A stretch of 6,328 bases of DNA from Parcubacteria group bacterium RIFCSPHIGHO2_01_FULL_47_10b (GTDB lineage Bacteria; Patescibacteriota; Minisyncoccia; 2-01-FULL-47-10). The notes under the pieces are model-generated. The model did no database searches and was not told the origin of the DNA. It saw only the letters and a list, made by a program, of their open reading frames with translations. Both the position numbers and the translations under genes were made by a program. The DNA lies in assembly GCA_001824325.1 (NCBI GenBank), contig MHXC01000053.1, forward strand, positions 1-6,328. Direction: 5' to 3'. How positions within the stretch are numbered: position 1 is the first letter of the stretch; the number at the start of each line of letters is the position of its first letter. Positions 1 through 5,728 of this stretch are shown here, piece after piece.

Positions 1-438
1 AGCGTCTCGCCGGTCAAATTACGCTACATCGAATGTGGGGTGATTGAAACCCCTGCCGGTACCGAGCCCGAACAACGCTTACTCGCAATTGCACGAAAAC
101 TTGAACAGTTACTAGACGCGTACCAACCAAACGAAGTCGCCATGGAAAAAGTGTTCTTCTTTAAGAATCAGAAAACGATTATTGTCACCGGTCAGGCGCA
201 AGGGGCAATTATGCTTACATTAGCGCGTCGCGGTTATCCGATATATCAATACACGCCACTACAGGTAAAGCAGGCGCTCACTACGTATGGGCGAGCGAGT
301 AAAGAGCAAGTACAGGATGTGGTGATGCGGCTACTACGCTTATCGGCGCGACCGAAGCCAGACGATGCCGCCGACGCCCTGGCAATTGCGATCACCCACG
401 CACATACAAATAAAACGATGAGTTGCAGGCGTTCATAA
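1..438 (+). CDS. ruvC: Crossover junction endodeoxyribonuclease RuvC, C-terminal part (5' end outside window)
   Basis: RuvC is the dimeric Mg-dependent nuclease that resolves Holliday junctions made during recombination and works with RuvAB. The frame is open from base 1, and residues before the GTG at 40 (LRYIECGVIETPAG) already match RuvC, so that GTG is internal and the gene begins upstream of the window. The catalytic glutamate is visible in MEKVFFFKNQKT (codon 145-147), the conserved YTPLQVKQALTTYGRA block follows, and the C-terminal acidic pair lies in PDDAADALA (codons 364-366 and 373-375). The first catalytic aspartate, near the N-terminus, is not in the window. The gene ends in TAA at 436-438, and the next gene starts 16 bases later on the same strand, which suggests cotranscription. 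Family assignment is secure. Confidence 0.96.
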   Translation, partial: SVSPVKLRYIECGVIETPAGTEPEQRLLAIARKLEQLLDAYQPNEVAMEKVFFFKNQKTIIVTGQAQGAIMLTLARRGYPIYQYTPLQVKQALTTYGRASKEQVQDVVMRLLRLSARPKPDDAADALAIAITHAHTNKTMSCRRS

Positions 439-454
439 CATCATAAACACACGT

Positions 455-1105
455 ATGCACCCACTCCTCCAAGCAATGATCGACGCAGGTATCTCGCATG
501 ACACGTTGGTATTTTTGCTTTCAGTGCCGCTTGTTGCCACCATATTTGCCTTTTCTCGACAAGTGATCGGCTTGCGCAGCTTTGGCTTGTATGTGCCGCT
601 TTTATTGACATACGTTTTACTTACCATTGGCCTTGGCCCCGGTTTACTCATGCTGCTCTTAATTCTCATTGTTGCGACGCTCGCTCGGCTGCTGTTCAGT
701 AAATTACGCTTGTTATACATCCCTCGCATGGCAATCGTACTTACATTATCATCAGCAGTAGTTCTCGCATTGTTTTATCTTGGCTCTCAAGTTGCATTGT
801 ATAAAGAAATTAATTTTTCCATTCTATCGATTCTTATTATTATTTTCCTTGTAGAAGAGTTTGTTTCGATACAAATAAAACAAAGCGCCCGCACCGCGTT
901 CTGGCTGACAATTGAAACTCTTGTGCTCGTTATCGCCGCGTTCTACCTTATTGAGTGGCCCGTGCTACAGACGTATCTGCTCTCGCACCCTTCGGTCATC
1001 ATTGTCGGCTCGCTCGTGATCAACTTGTTACTAGCTCGCTGGAGCGGCCTGCGACTCACAGAAATGTGGAAATTCCGCGCAATTTTCAAAAAGCCCAAAA
1101 CATGA
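455..1105 (+). CDS. Seven-transmembrane protein of the 7TM_transglut family, without the transglutaminase domain
   Basis: This is an integral membrane protein of 216 residues. Seven hydrophobic stretches can be read at about residues 17-37, 42-60, 61-80, 91-112, 120-138, 149-168 and 177-195. The signature GLRSFGLYVPLL (39-50), the LLYIPRMA turn (86-93) and the C-terminal SGLRLTEMWKFR (197-208) match the membrane region described as 7 transmembrane helices usually fused to an inactive transglutaminase (PF14402, from memory). In proteobacterial relatives the helices follow a large extracytoplasmic domain. Here the protein starts almost directly at the first helix, so that domain is absent or encoded elsewhere. 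The gene lies 16 bases after ruvC and 13 bases before the ATP-grasp gene, the partner expected for this family. No Shine-Dalgarno sequence precedes the ATG. The molecular role is not established; I infer a membrane anchor or channel for the ligase product. Confidence 0.85.
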   Translation: MHPLLQAMIDAGISHDTLVFLLSVPLVATIFAFSRQVIGLRSFGLYVPLLLTYVLLTIGLGPGLLMLLLILIVATLARLLFSKLRLLYIPRMAIVLTLSSAVVLALFYLGSQVALYKEINFSILSILIIIFLVEEFVSIQIKQSARTAFWLTIETLVLVIAAFYLIEWPVLQTYLLSHPSVIIVGSLVINLLLARWSGLRLTEMWKFRAIFKKPKT

Positions 1106-1118
1106 TCACATCATCAGT

Positions 1119-2450
1119 ATGAACCTTTTACGCTACATTGTCGGCGGGAGCGACGTATTGGGCATGAATGCCCGCAATTTGAACTATATCAGCGCGGGGT
1201 ATAACCGCGAAATACGCCGCACCATTGATCATAAATTGCTTACCAAACGTGCGCTCCGCAAGGCCGGCCTGCCTGTTGCAGCGACCTATGGCATTATCAG
1301 CTCGTTCCACTCGCTGCATGATTTCGACTGGGCGGCGCTACCAAACAGCTTTGTGGTAAAACCAAACCTAGGCCTAGGCGGGCGAGGAATTATTGTGGTC
1401 TACGGGAAGCAAAAGGGGAGTACAAATATTTGGATCAAGGCAGACCGCGAGCCCATTGATGTAGCCGTGCTAAAAACACATGTCGGCAATATTATCGAAG
1501 GCAACTTTTCGCTCGGCTCGCAGCCTGATAAAGCATTCTTCGAGGAACGCGTAAAGATTCACCCAGACCTTAAGCCATATGTATATCGTGGCGTGCCCGA
1601 TGTCCGCGTCATTATCTACAATGGCGTGCCGGTAATGGCGATGCTGCGACTGCCCACCAAGAAATCACAAGGTAAGGCAAACCTCGAACAGGGAGCTGTT
1701 GGCGCTGGCATCGATATGTCTACGGGCATTACCACATCCGGTATTATTGGAAAGGGCAAAATTATCATCGAGCTGCCAGAAACACGGCTGAAAGTCGCGG
1801 GCATTGTGATTCCGGGTTGGCACGAAGTGTTAACCCTTGCGGTGCAAGCGCAGCGCGCTATTGGCATTTCGTTTGTTGGAGTTGATATCGCCATAGACAA
1901 AGATACGGGACCCAAGATCCTCGAGCTCAACGTTCGCCCTGGCCTCAAAGTTCAACTCGCAAATCTCGCACCACTGCGCATCCGGCTCGAGCAGGTGAAA
2001 GTCAAAAAAGACACGCAGGTAGAGCAAGCAGTTGCCATCGGCCAAAGCTTATTCGGCAAAACCACAAACAAAGAAGTTGACACCCATTCCGGCAGAACCC
2101 TCATCGGCATTGTTGAGCCGGTAAAGCTGTTATACGGCAAAAAGGACCTCAAGGAGTTTCCCGTTATGGCAAAAGTAGATACCGGAGCTATGAGCTCGTC
2201 GATAGATCGCGGACTGGCGATAAAACTGGGAATTGATGTAAAATCCGCAAAAACAAAATTCGTGCGCAGCGCTATCGGTCGCGAACAGCGCTCATATATC
2301 GAACTTATATTCAAGCTCCGCGGCGAAAAAGTTAAAGCCATTGTGAGCTTGGCAGACCGCTCAAAACTGGCCTACAAATTTTTAATCGGCCGCCGCGACC
2401 TCAAAAAATTCTTGATAGATCCGCAAGTGAAGAGGAAGAGGGGAGTGTGA
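1119..2450 (+). CDS. RimK-related ATP-grasp ligase (alpha-L-glutamate ligase-like) fused to a retropepsin-like protease domain
   Basis: Two domains share this 443-residue protein. Residues 1-285 form an ATP-grasp ligase like the rimK-related E-ligase family (TIGR02291, from memory). Visible marks are VLGMNARNLNYI (13-24), DHKLLTKRALRKAGLPV (37-53), the nucleotide-binding FVVKPNLGLGGRGI (78-91, K81), and metal ligands D256, E269 and N271 in VGVDIAID and ILELNVRPG. Such enzymes join an amino acid to a carboxylate with ATP. After a linker, residues 330-437 match the RimB/ATP-dependent zinc protease family (PF05618), a single-domain aspartic protease fold: AKVDTGAMSSSID has catalytic D354, and RSAIGREQRSYIEL and KFLIGRRDL follow. 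In proteobacteria the ligase and this protease are usually separate genes. The gene follows the 7TM gene by 13 bases. The substrate is unknown to me. Domain calls are firm; the joint function is inferred. Confidence 0.88.
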   Translation: MNLLRYIVGGSDVLGMNARNLNYISAGYNREIRRTIDHKLLTKRALRKAGLPVAATYGIISSFHSLHDFDWAALPNSFVVKPNLGLGGRGIIVVYGKQKGSTNIWIKADREPIDVAVLKTHVGNIIEGNFSLGSQPDKAFFEERVKIHPDLKPYVYRGVPDVRVIIYNGVPVMAMLRLPTKKSQGKANLEQGAVGAGIDMSTGITTSGIIGKGKIIIELPETRLKVAGIVIPGWHEVLTLAVQAQRAIGISFVGVDIAIDKDTGPKILELNVRPGLKVQLANLAPLRIRLEQVKVKKDTQVEQAVAIGQSLFGKTTNKEVDTHSGRTLIGIVEPVKLLYGKKDLKEFPVMAKVDTGAMSSSIDRGLAIKLGIDVKSAKTKFVRSAIGREQRSYIELIFKLRGEKVKAIVSLADRSKLAYKFLIGRRDLKKFLIDPQVKRKRGV

Positions 2451-2488
2451 ATGAGAGTAATTTTGTTCTATATTACTTCTTGTTGGGC

Positions 2489-2516
2489 TTGACATGTAGT
2501 TATCATTATATATACT
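2489..2516 (+). promoter_or_regulatory. Sigma70-like promoter of the AbrB-PIN module
   Basis: TTGACA at 2489-2494 and TATACT at 2511-2516 are separated by 16 bases, matching consensus at 6/6 and 5/6. The predicted start of transcription is near 2522-2524, giving a leader of about 20 bases with no Shine-Dalgarno sequence. It lies in the 93-base gap after the ATP-grasp gene, so the TA pair has its own promoter. Confidence 0.72.
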
Positions 2517-2517
2517 T

Positions 2518-2541
2518 ATTACGTAATCACGTAATTTACGT
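2518..2541. promoter_or_regulatory. Candidate antitoxin operator: ACGTAA repeats
   Basis: ATTACGTAAT at 2518-2527 is a perfect 10-base palindrome. Next to it, ACGTAA-T-TTACGT at 2529-2541 is a perfect inverted repeat around one central base. ACGT cores therefore occur at 2521, 2529 and 2538. The cluster covers the predicted transcription start and runs to two bases before the antitoxin ATG. AbrB/MazE-type antitoxins usually repress their own promoters by binding palindromes, so autoregulation is the natural reading, but binding is inferred. Confidence 0.55.
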
Positions 2542-2543
2542 TA

Positions 2544-2855
2544 ATGCCTCCTGTGCAACTACAAAAAAATATAAAACCTGGGTCGCTTATCAAGCTTATT
2601 CGTCATGGTCAGGTGACTCTGCCTGCCAAGTTTCGCGACGCCTTACAACTTAAGGAGGGTGACTATTTAGAAGCAGTCATGCAAGGAAGCGGCATTATGT
2701 TGAAACCTACTATGATAATGGGTCGAAATCAGGCTATTAAGGGCCTCCACCAACTCCTAGACGAAGTCCAATCGCACAATACAGAATTCACCCAAGTAGA
2801 AGTTGCCCGCGATGTTCAAGCGGCCGTTCGCACGACAAAAAATAAAAAGCTGTAA
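2544..2855 (+). CDS. AbrB/MazE/SpoVT-type antitoxin, partner of the PIN toxin
   Basis: A 103-residue protein with a swapped-hairpin AbrB DNA-binding domain at about residues 14-56. The family signature is clear in RHGQVTLPAKFRDALQLKEGD (20-40), followed by the YLEAVMQGSGIMLKP strands (41-55). The remaining 48 residues (LLDEVQSHNTEFTQVEVARD and the basic KNKKL end) would be the toxin-binding tail. The protein should neutralise the PIN toxin encoded immediately downstream and repress its own promoter through the ACGTAA repeats just before the ATG. The start fits the family: it lies about 20 residues before the core and directly after promoter and operator. The stop TAA at 2853-2855 is in the same reading frame as the toxin, so nothing but this stop separates the two products. 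Confidence 0.87.
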   Translation: MPPVQLQKNIKPGSLIKLIRHGQVTLPAKFRDALQLKEGDYLEAVMQGSGIMLKPTMIMGRNQAIKGLHQLLDEVQSHNTEFTQVEVARDVQAAVRTTKNKKL

Positions 2856-2858
2856 GTC

Positions 2859-3289
2859 ATCATACGGGCTGTCCTTGATACAAATACCTTAGTTAGTGGC
2901 CTTATCAAGCGCGGTCGGAGCGGCATCCCTGATCAAATTTTACGTAGAGTGGGCGATTTTAATGTATGCTTGTCCGAAGATATTCTCAAAGAAACCGATC
3001 GCGTGCTTCACTATGGCCGCCTTTTTCATAAATACCATTTGACCGATGAAGTTATTGAGGCATACCTGCTATACCTACGCCATCTTTCGATAATCATTAC
3101 AAACCCTCCGCTTGTACGGGTGGTTAAAGCCGACCCAAAGGACAACATCATTTTGGCGTGTGCACTCGCCGCGAAAGCTGATTATCTCGTTAGTGGCGAC
3201 TTCCACTCCTTAGGTCTTAGTACTATCGCGGTATCACAAAGATTTTTCCATCAGAGTTTCTTAGGATTATTCTTCAAGGAAATAAATGA
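2859..3289 (+). pseudogene. PIN-domain toxin (COG1569-like), frameshifted and without a standard start codon
   Basis: PIN toxins are Mg-dependent ribonucleases. The first acidic residue lies in AVLDTNTLVSG (D codon 2877-2879). Others are in LSEDILKET, ADPKDNIILACALAAKADYLVSGD and its final D. No ATG, GTG or TTG lies between the antitoxin stop (2855) and the catalytic D. The family start (M)IRAVLDTN falls on ATC at 2859, or ATA at 2862. A second defect is near 3219-3221: the frame in use loses homology after HSLGLS, while the frame one base back (from 3221) reads YYRGITKIFPSEFLR, the usual PIN C-terminus, and stops at TGA 3287-3289, where a terminator hairpin begins. Adding one base would give an intact 143-residue toxin. 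Without it, translation runs on to TAG 3342-3344. This is a likely pseudogene; a sequencing indel is the alternative. Confidence 0.8.
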
Positions 3290-3325
3290 AAGGGCCTTGC
3301 TTCATAGCGCCGAGCAAGGCCTTTT
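3289..3325. terminator. Hairpin terminator shared by two convergent TA modules
   Basis: A 13-base stem (3289-3301 with 3313-3325; GGCCTTGCT pairs perfectly with AGCAAGGCC, with one G-T wobble further out) encloses an 11-base loop. On + the stem closes into TTTT and then CCC. On - it is followed by a T-rich tail (TTTCATTTATTT). It begins at the repaired stop of the + PIN gene and ends 15 bases before the - PIN gene's stop, so it fits an intergenic bidirectional terminator. Confidence 0.75.
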
Positions 3326-3340
3326 CCCATGGCCAATTCA

Positions 3341-3751
3341 TTAGATCTGCTTCAAAAATTCAGCCGCTGTTATGATTTTTGTTTTTTTATATTTCTTCAG
3401 TGGCAATATGTGGCGCTTATCCCCAGATACTATAAGGTGGGCTCTTGCCTGTGCAGCTGCCTCAAGGATTCTGTTATCAGAGTCGTCGCTAATTATCGTG
3501 TTTATCTTGTGCACCACCTCTATTACGTGAGAAGTCTCACTAAGTGCTTTAATTAACTTTTCTATGGATTCCCTTTCCCAGTCGAATTTTTTTGCCAGAA
3601 TTCGAGACAATTCTAGTAATATTGCGCTCGTAATAAAAAGCTCGAACCTCCCCTCGCGAGCAAACTCAAGGCACAGTCGTGGTGGGCCGCCGAAGACGAC
3701 AGCTGATATAATAATATTCGTATCAAAAACTACTCGTTGTTTATCGGCCAT
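3341..3751 (-). CDS. PIN-domain toxin (COG1569-like), intact
   Basis: A 136-residue PIN ribonuclease with the whole acidic set in place: D10 in VVFDTNIIIS, E47 in TSAILLELSRIL, D92 in SDDSDNRILEAA and D111 in LIVSGDKRHI. The end, PLKKYKKTKIITAAEFLKQI, is the usual C-terminal strand and helix. The ATG at 3751 lies inside the end of the antitoxin gene, an 11-base overlap that indicates translational coupling. There is no Shine-Dalgarno sequence. The stop (TAA, 3341-3343 on -) faces the + PIN pseudogene across the shared terminator. The reading is a type II toxin that cleaves RNA when not bound by the RHH antitoxin; the RNA target cannot be told from sequence. It is related to, but clearly different from, the other PIN protein here. 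Confidence 0.92.
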   Translation of the reverse strand: MADKQRVVFDTNIIISAVVFGGPPRLCLEFAREGRFELFITSAILLELSRILAKKFDWERESIEKLIKALSETSHVIEVVHKINTIISDDSDNRILEAAAQARAHLIVSGDKRHILPLKKYKKTKIITAAEFLKQI

Positions 3752-3983
3752 GAATAATTCTATCTATGTCGTCCTCACTCGTTATTCCAAACTTAATGGC
3801 TGTATTACGGCCTTTATTATAGATCTGTTGCCATCGCCCCTCGTCCGCACTACTTTTTATTAAAGATGCAATAAAAGCGCTGCGCGATAAACCGCGTGAT
3901 TTTCTTGATTGATCGAGTAAACTTGCCAACTGTGAGGTCAGCGATATGGAAACGACTTGTGTGCTTCGTATAATGTTTGTCAT
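3741..3983 (-). CDS. Ribbon-helix-helix (CopG-type) antitoxin, partner of the intact PIN toxin
   Basis: An 80-residue protein. Residues 8-46 fit a ribbon-helix-helix DNA-binding domain: the strand TQVVSISLT, a first helix SQLASLLDQSRKSRG, then LSRSAFIASLIKSS. The C-terminal half, RWQQIYNKGRNTAIKFGI and SEDDIDRIIHGR, is the pattern seen in RHH antitoxins that pair with PIN toxins, where the tail wraps the toxin. The gene overlaps the toxin by 11 bases. The ATG at 3983 lies 8 bases after a good -10 element, so the transcript is predicted to be leaderless or nearly so. A repeated TGTCATAC over the -10 and start codon is a likely autorepression site. Confidence 0.88.
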   Translation of the reverse strand: MTNIIRSTQVVSISLTSQLASLLDQSRKSRGLSRSAFIASLIKSSADEGRWQQIYNKGRNTAIKFGITSEDDIDRIIHGR

Positions 3984-3995
3984 ACAGTGTCATAC
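3978..3995. promoter_or_regulatory. Candidate RHH operator: direct repeat TGTCATAC with 10-base period
   Basis: TGTCATAC occurs at 3978-3985 and again at 3988-3995, one helical turn apart, so both copies face the same side of the DNA. One copy covers the antitoxin start codon and the other overlaps the -10 element. RHH dimers commonly bind short repeats spaced about one turn apart, so this is the likely site for repression of the operon by its own antitoxin. Confidence 0.55.
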
Positions 3996-4020
3996 TAACA
4001 CCCCAAGGTACGGTTGTCAA
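3992..4020 (-). promoter_or_regulatory. Sigma70-like promoter of the RHH-PIN module, predicted leaderless
   Basis: Read on -, TTGACA (4015-4020) is followed after 17 bases by TAGTAT (3992-3997). Eight bases (GACACTGT) separate the -10 from the ATG, so transcription should begin at or within about two bases of the start codon. The -35 is a perfect consensus; the -10 matches at 4 of 6. Confidence 0.7.
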
Positions 4021-4021
4021 C

Positions 4022-4048
4022 AATTTTGGTGGTCAAAATTCCATTTTG
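4022..4048. repeat. Overlapping inverted repeats upstream of the RHH-PIN promoter
   Basis: AATTTTG (4022-4028) and CAAAATT (4034-4040) form a perfect 7-base inverted repeat around GTGGT. CAAAAT (4034-4039) can instead pair with ATTTTG (4043-4048) across three bases. The block begins one base upstream of the -35 element of the antitoxin promoter and 29 bases downstream of the ribH-like stop. No T-run follows on the - strand, so it does not look like a standard terminator. It could be a further regulator site. Confidence 0.4.
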
Positions 4049-4077
4049 AGTACAAAAGTGGAAGTAGTTGCGAGGAT

Positions 4078-4488
4078 TCATTCCAGTAACTCCAACATCT
4101 CCTTCACCGCCCTCACTGCCTTTTCCGCATATGCCTCTAAGCGTTCATCAATTTGTTTATCCAAGATTTCCGGACCAAGAATTCCGACTCCGACGGGTTT
4201 CATAAAATCGAGTTGTAGCTGCAAAATCAATGGAATGACTGACTGGGCCATTACAAGCCCGTGTTTTGTTTCGCCTCGCTCGATAATGCCAAGCACCACA
4301 GCTCCTGCAATATGCGGTGACGCCAAAACACGCTTCAAGGCAAGTGGTTTTTCCATCGACCCCGGAACCCAGACTTCCTGTGCAATATGAAGCCCCAGCT
4401 CTTTCGCAACGCGCCTTGCTTTTTTTAACATGCGCTCAACCCGCTTCTTGTGAAACGAGCCGAGAATGAGGGCGATGTTGGGGGTCAT
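4078..4488 (-). CDS. ribH: 6,7-dimethyl-8-ribityllumazine synthase (RibH-like)
   Basis: RibH condenses 5-amino-6-ribitylamino-uracil with dihydroxybutanone phosphate, the penultimate step of riboflavin synthesis, in the cytosol. The 136-residue length is typical. Family marks are the N-terminal ALILGSFHKKRVERML (6-21), VPGSMEKPLALK (41-52, with E46), and GIIERGETKHGLV (67-79), in which H76 is at the position of the catalytic histidine. The C-terminal part, GILGPEILDKQIDERLEAYA (102-121), resembles archaeal-type lumazine synthases more than the bacterial AGNKG type. The substrate-loop residue normally N after SF/RF is H13 here. The gene lies 36 bases after tyrS on the same strand with no clear promoter, so it is probably cotranscribed. 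No other rib gene is in the window. A divergent role within the lumazine synthase fold cannot be excluded. Confidence 0.82.
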   Translation of the reverse strand: MTPNIALILGSFHKKRVERMLKKARRVAKELGLHIAQEVWVPGSMEKPLALKRVLASPHIAGAVVLGIIERGETKHGLVMAQSVIPLILQLQLDFMKPVGVGILGPEILDKQIDERLEAYAEKAVRAVKEMLELLE

Positions 4489-4524
4489 AGAATATAGTTT
4501 TACTTCACTCTACTTGTCCTTTCC

Positions 4525-5721
4525 TTAAACAGTAGAATTTTCTACTACAATCCGCCCAAAGTAGTGTTTGCCCTTCTGAACAATCATTCCGTCGCTAACC
4601 TTAATCCTCTCACTAGGATCACCAACCACCTTTCCATTAATCTTAAGCCCGCCCTGCTGAATGACCATTTTTGCCTCCGTCCTTGACTTGACCGTTCCAG
4701 ACGCCATTAAAATTTCTAAACCAGTCAAAACCGTATCTGAAATGGTTATGGCATCAGACACATTGATTAACAAATCCCCTCTTTTCTCACTAAACGTCCT
4801 CACAAACCCCTCGCGGGCTTTCATTGCTTCCTCTTCGCCATAATACCGTCGCACCACGCACTCCGCTAAGCGCAGCTTTGTGTCGCGTGGGTTTTTCTCT
4901 GCCAGCGCGCTCCCAATTTCTTCTTCGCTGGCATCAGTTGCCAACACAAAGTATTCCTGCATGATTGCGTCGTCTAGGGCCATAATTTTCCCAAACATCT
5001 GTGTCGGCGATTCACCAAGCGCAATGGTATTGCCCGAGCTCTTGCTCATCTTTTTTCCATCTGTTCCCAGTAGCATTTTGCATACCAATATAGATTGCGG
5101 CGCTTGCCCGAACGCCTCTTGTATGACGCGCCCCGCGCCAAGATTAAATAACTGGTCAGTGCCGCCGAGCTCAACATCTGCTTCAATCGCAACCGAATCA
5201 TAGCCCTGCATAATAGGGTAGAGAAGTTCGTCCAGGCCAATCGGCTGTTCTGCCTTATAGCGATCGGCAAAGTTCCGCCGCGCAAGCATTTGATTCACCG
5301 TAAATAAACGAGTCAAACGAATAATATCGTCAAACGTGAGTTTCTCCAGCCACTCGCTGTTATAACGAAACTCAACTTTATCAAGGTCGAGCACTTTCCC
5401 AACCTGCTCTCGATACTGCGCAACGTTGGCTTCTATTTGTTCCAGTGTTAACACGGGCCGCCGTCCTGTCTTGTCTGATGGGTCGCCGATTCGCGCCGTA
5501 AAATCGCCAATAATGAGCACAATCTGGTGTCCTAAGTCCTGAAATTCCCGCAACTTCCATAAAATCACCGAATGCCCTAAGTGGATCATTGGGCCAGTTG
5601 GATCAATGCCCAGCTTGACTCGTAGCCGTTTGCCGCTGGCTAATTGGGTTGCCAGCGCATCTTCAGGGGACAATGTCTCAACATTGCGAGTAAGTAGTTT
5701 TTCGATTAGCTCGTCTGTCAT
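4525..5721 (-). CDS. tyrS: Tyrosyl-tRNA synthetase
   Basis: This class I enzyme charges tRNA-Tyr with tyrosine. It has 398 residues, full length for the family. The Rossmann catalytic domain carries GIDPTGPMIHLGH (38-50) with the HIGH-type signature HLGH at 47-50, the tyrosine and adenylate pocket ELLYPIMQGYDS (165-176) and ELGGTDQLFNLG (184-195), and KMSKSSGN (224-231). The KMSKS form, rather than the KFGKT of the E. coli type, places it with the second bacterial TyrRS group. Residues 335-395, with SRTEAKMVIQQGGLKING, are an S4 RNA-binding domain. The ATG at 5721 fits the usual N-terminus (MTDELIEKLLTRNVETLSPE). It is the first gene of a tyrS-ribH unit and is divergent from the AbrB-RelE module. 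Confidence 0.97.
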   Translation of the reverse strand: MTDELIEKLLTRNVETLSPEDALATQLASGKRLRVKLGIDPTGPMIHLGHSVILWKLREFQDLGHQIVLIIGDFTARIGDPSDKTGRRPVLTLEQIEANVAQYREQVGKVLDLDKVEFRYNSEWLEKLTFDDIIRLTRLFTVNQMLARRNFADRYKAEQPIGLDELLYPIMQGYDSVAIEADVELGGTDQLFNLGAGRVIQEAFGQAPQSILVCKMLLGTDGKKMSKSSGNTIALGESPTQMFGKIMALDDAIMQEYFVLATDASEEEIGSALAEKNPRDTKLRLAECVVRRYYGEEEAMKAREGFVRTFSEKRGDLLINVSDAITISDTVLTGLEILMASGTVKSRTEAKMVIQQGGLKINGKVVGDPSERIKVSDGMIVQKGKHYFGRIVVENSTV

Positions 5722-5728
5722 ATCTGTA

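Noticed and set aside
433..729. Minus-strand ORF opposite the 7TM gene
   Set aside because: It is antisense to a clear family protein and has no recognisable domain.
439..1114. CATCAT motif in the spacers before 455, 1119 and after 2855
   Set aside because: The distance to the start codon differs each time (10 and 4 bases, and over the start itself in the third), and there is no anti-SD match, so it is probably chance.
1616..2341. Several minus-strand ORFs opposite the ATP-grasp/protease gene
   Set aside because: They mirror the codon pattern of the sense gene and have no start context or family features.
2447..2653. Small ORF of 68 residues overlapping the first AbrB gene
   Set aside because: It covers the promoter and operator, overlaps the real antitoxin in another frame, and has no family resemblance.
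3215..3225. Programmed -1 frameshifting to express the full PIN toxin
   Set aside because: No X-XXY-YYZ slippery heptamer is present at the switch, and PIN toxins are not known to me to use recoding. A mutation or sequencing indel is simpler.
2949..3344. The + PIN gene taken as starting at GTG 2949 and ending at 3344
   Set aside because: This start would remove the first strand and the catalytic DTN, which are clearly encoded just upstream. The ending is out of the family frame after about 3221.
4489..4524. Separate promoter for the ribH-like gene
   Set aside because: The AT-rich gap has a TATATT two bases before the ATG, but no -35 at proper spacing. Cotranscription with tyrS is more likely.
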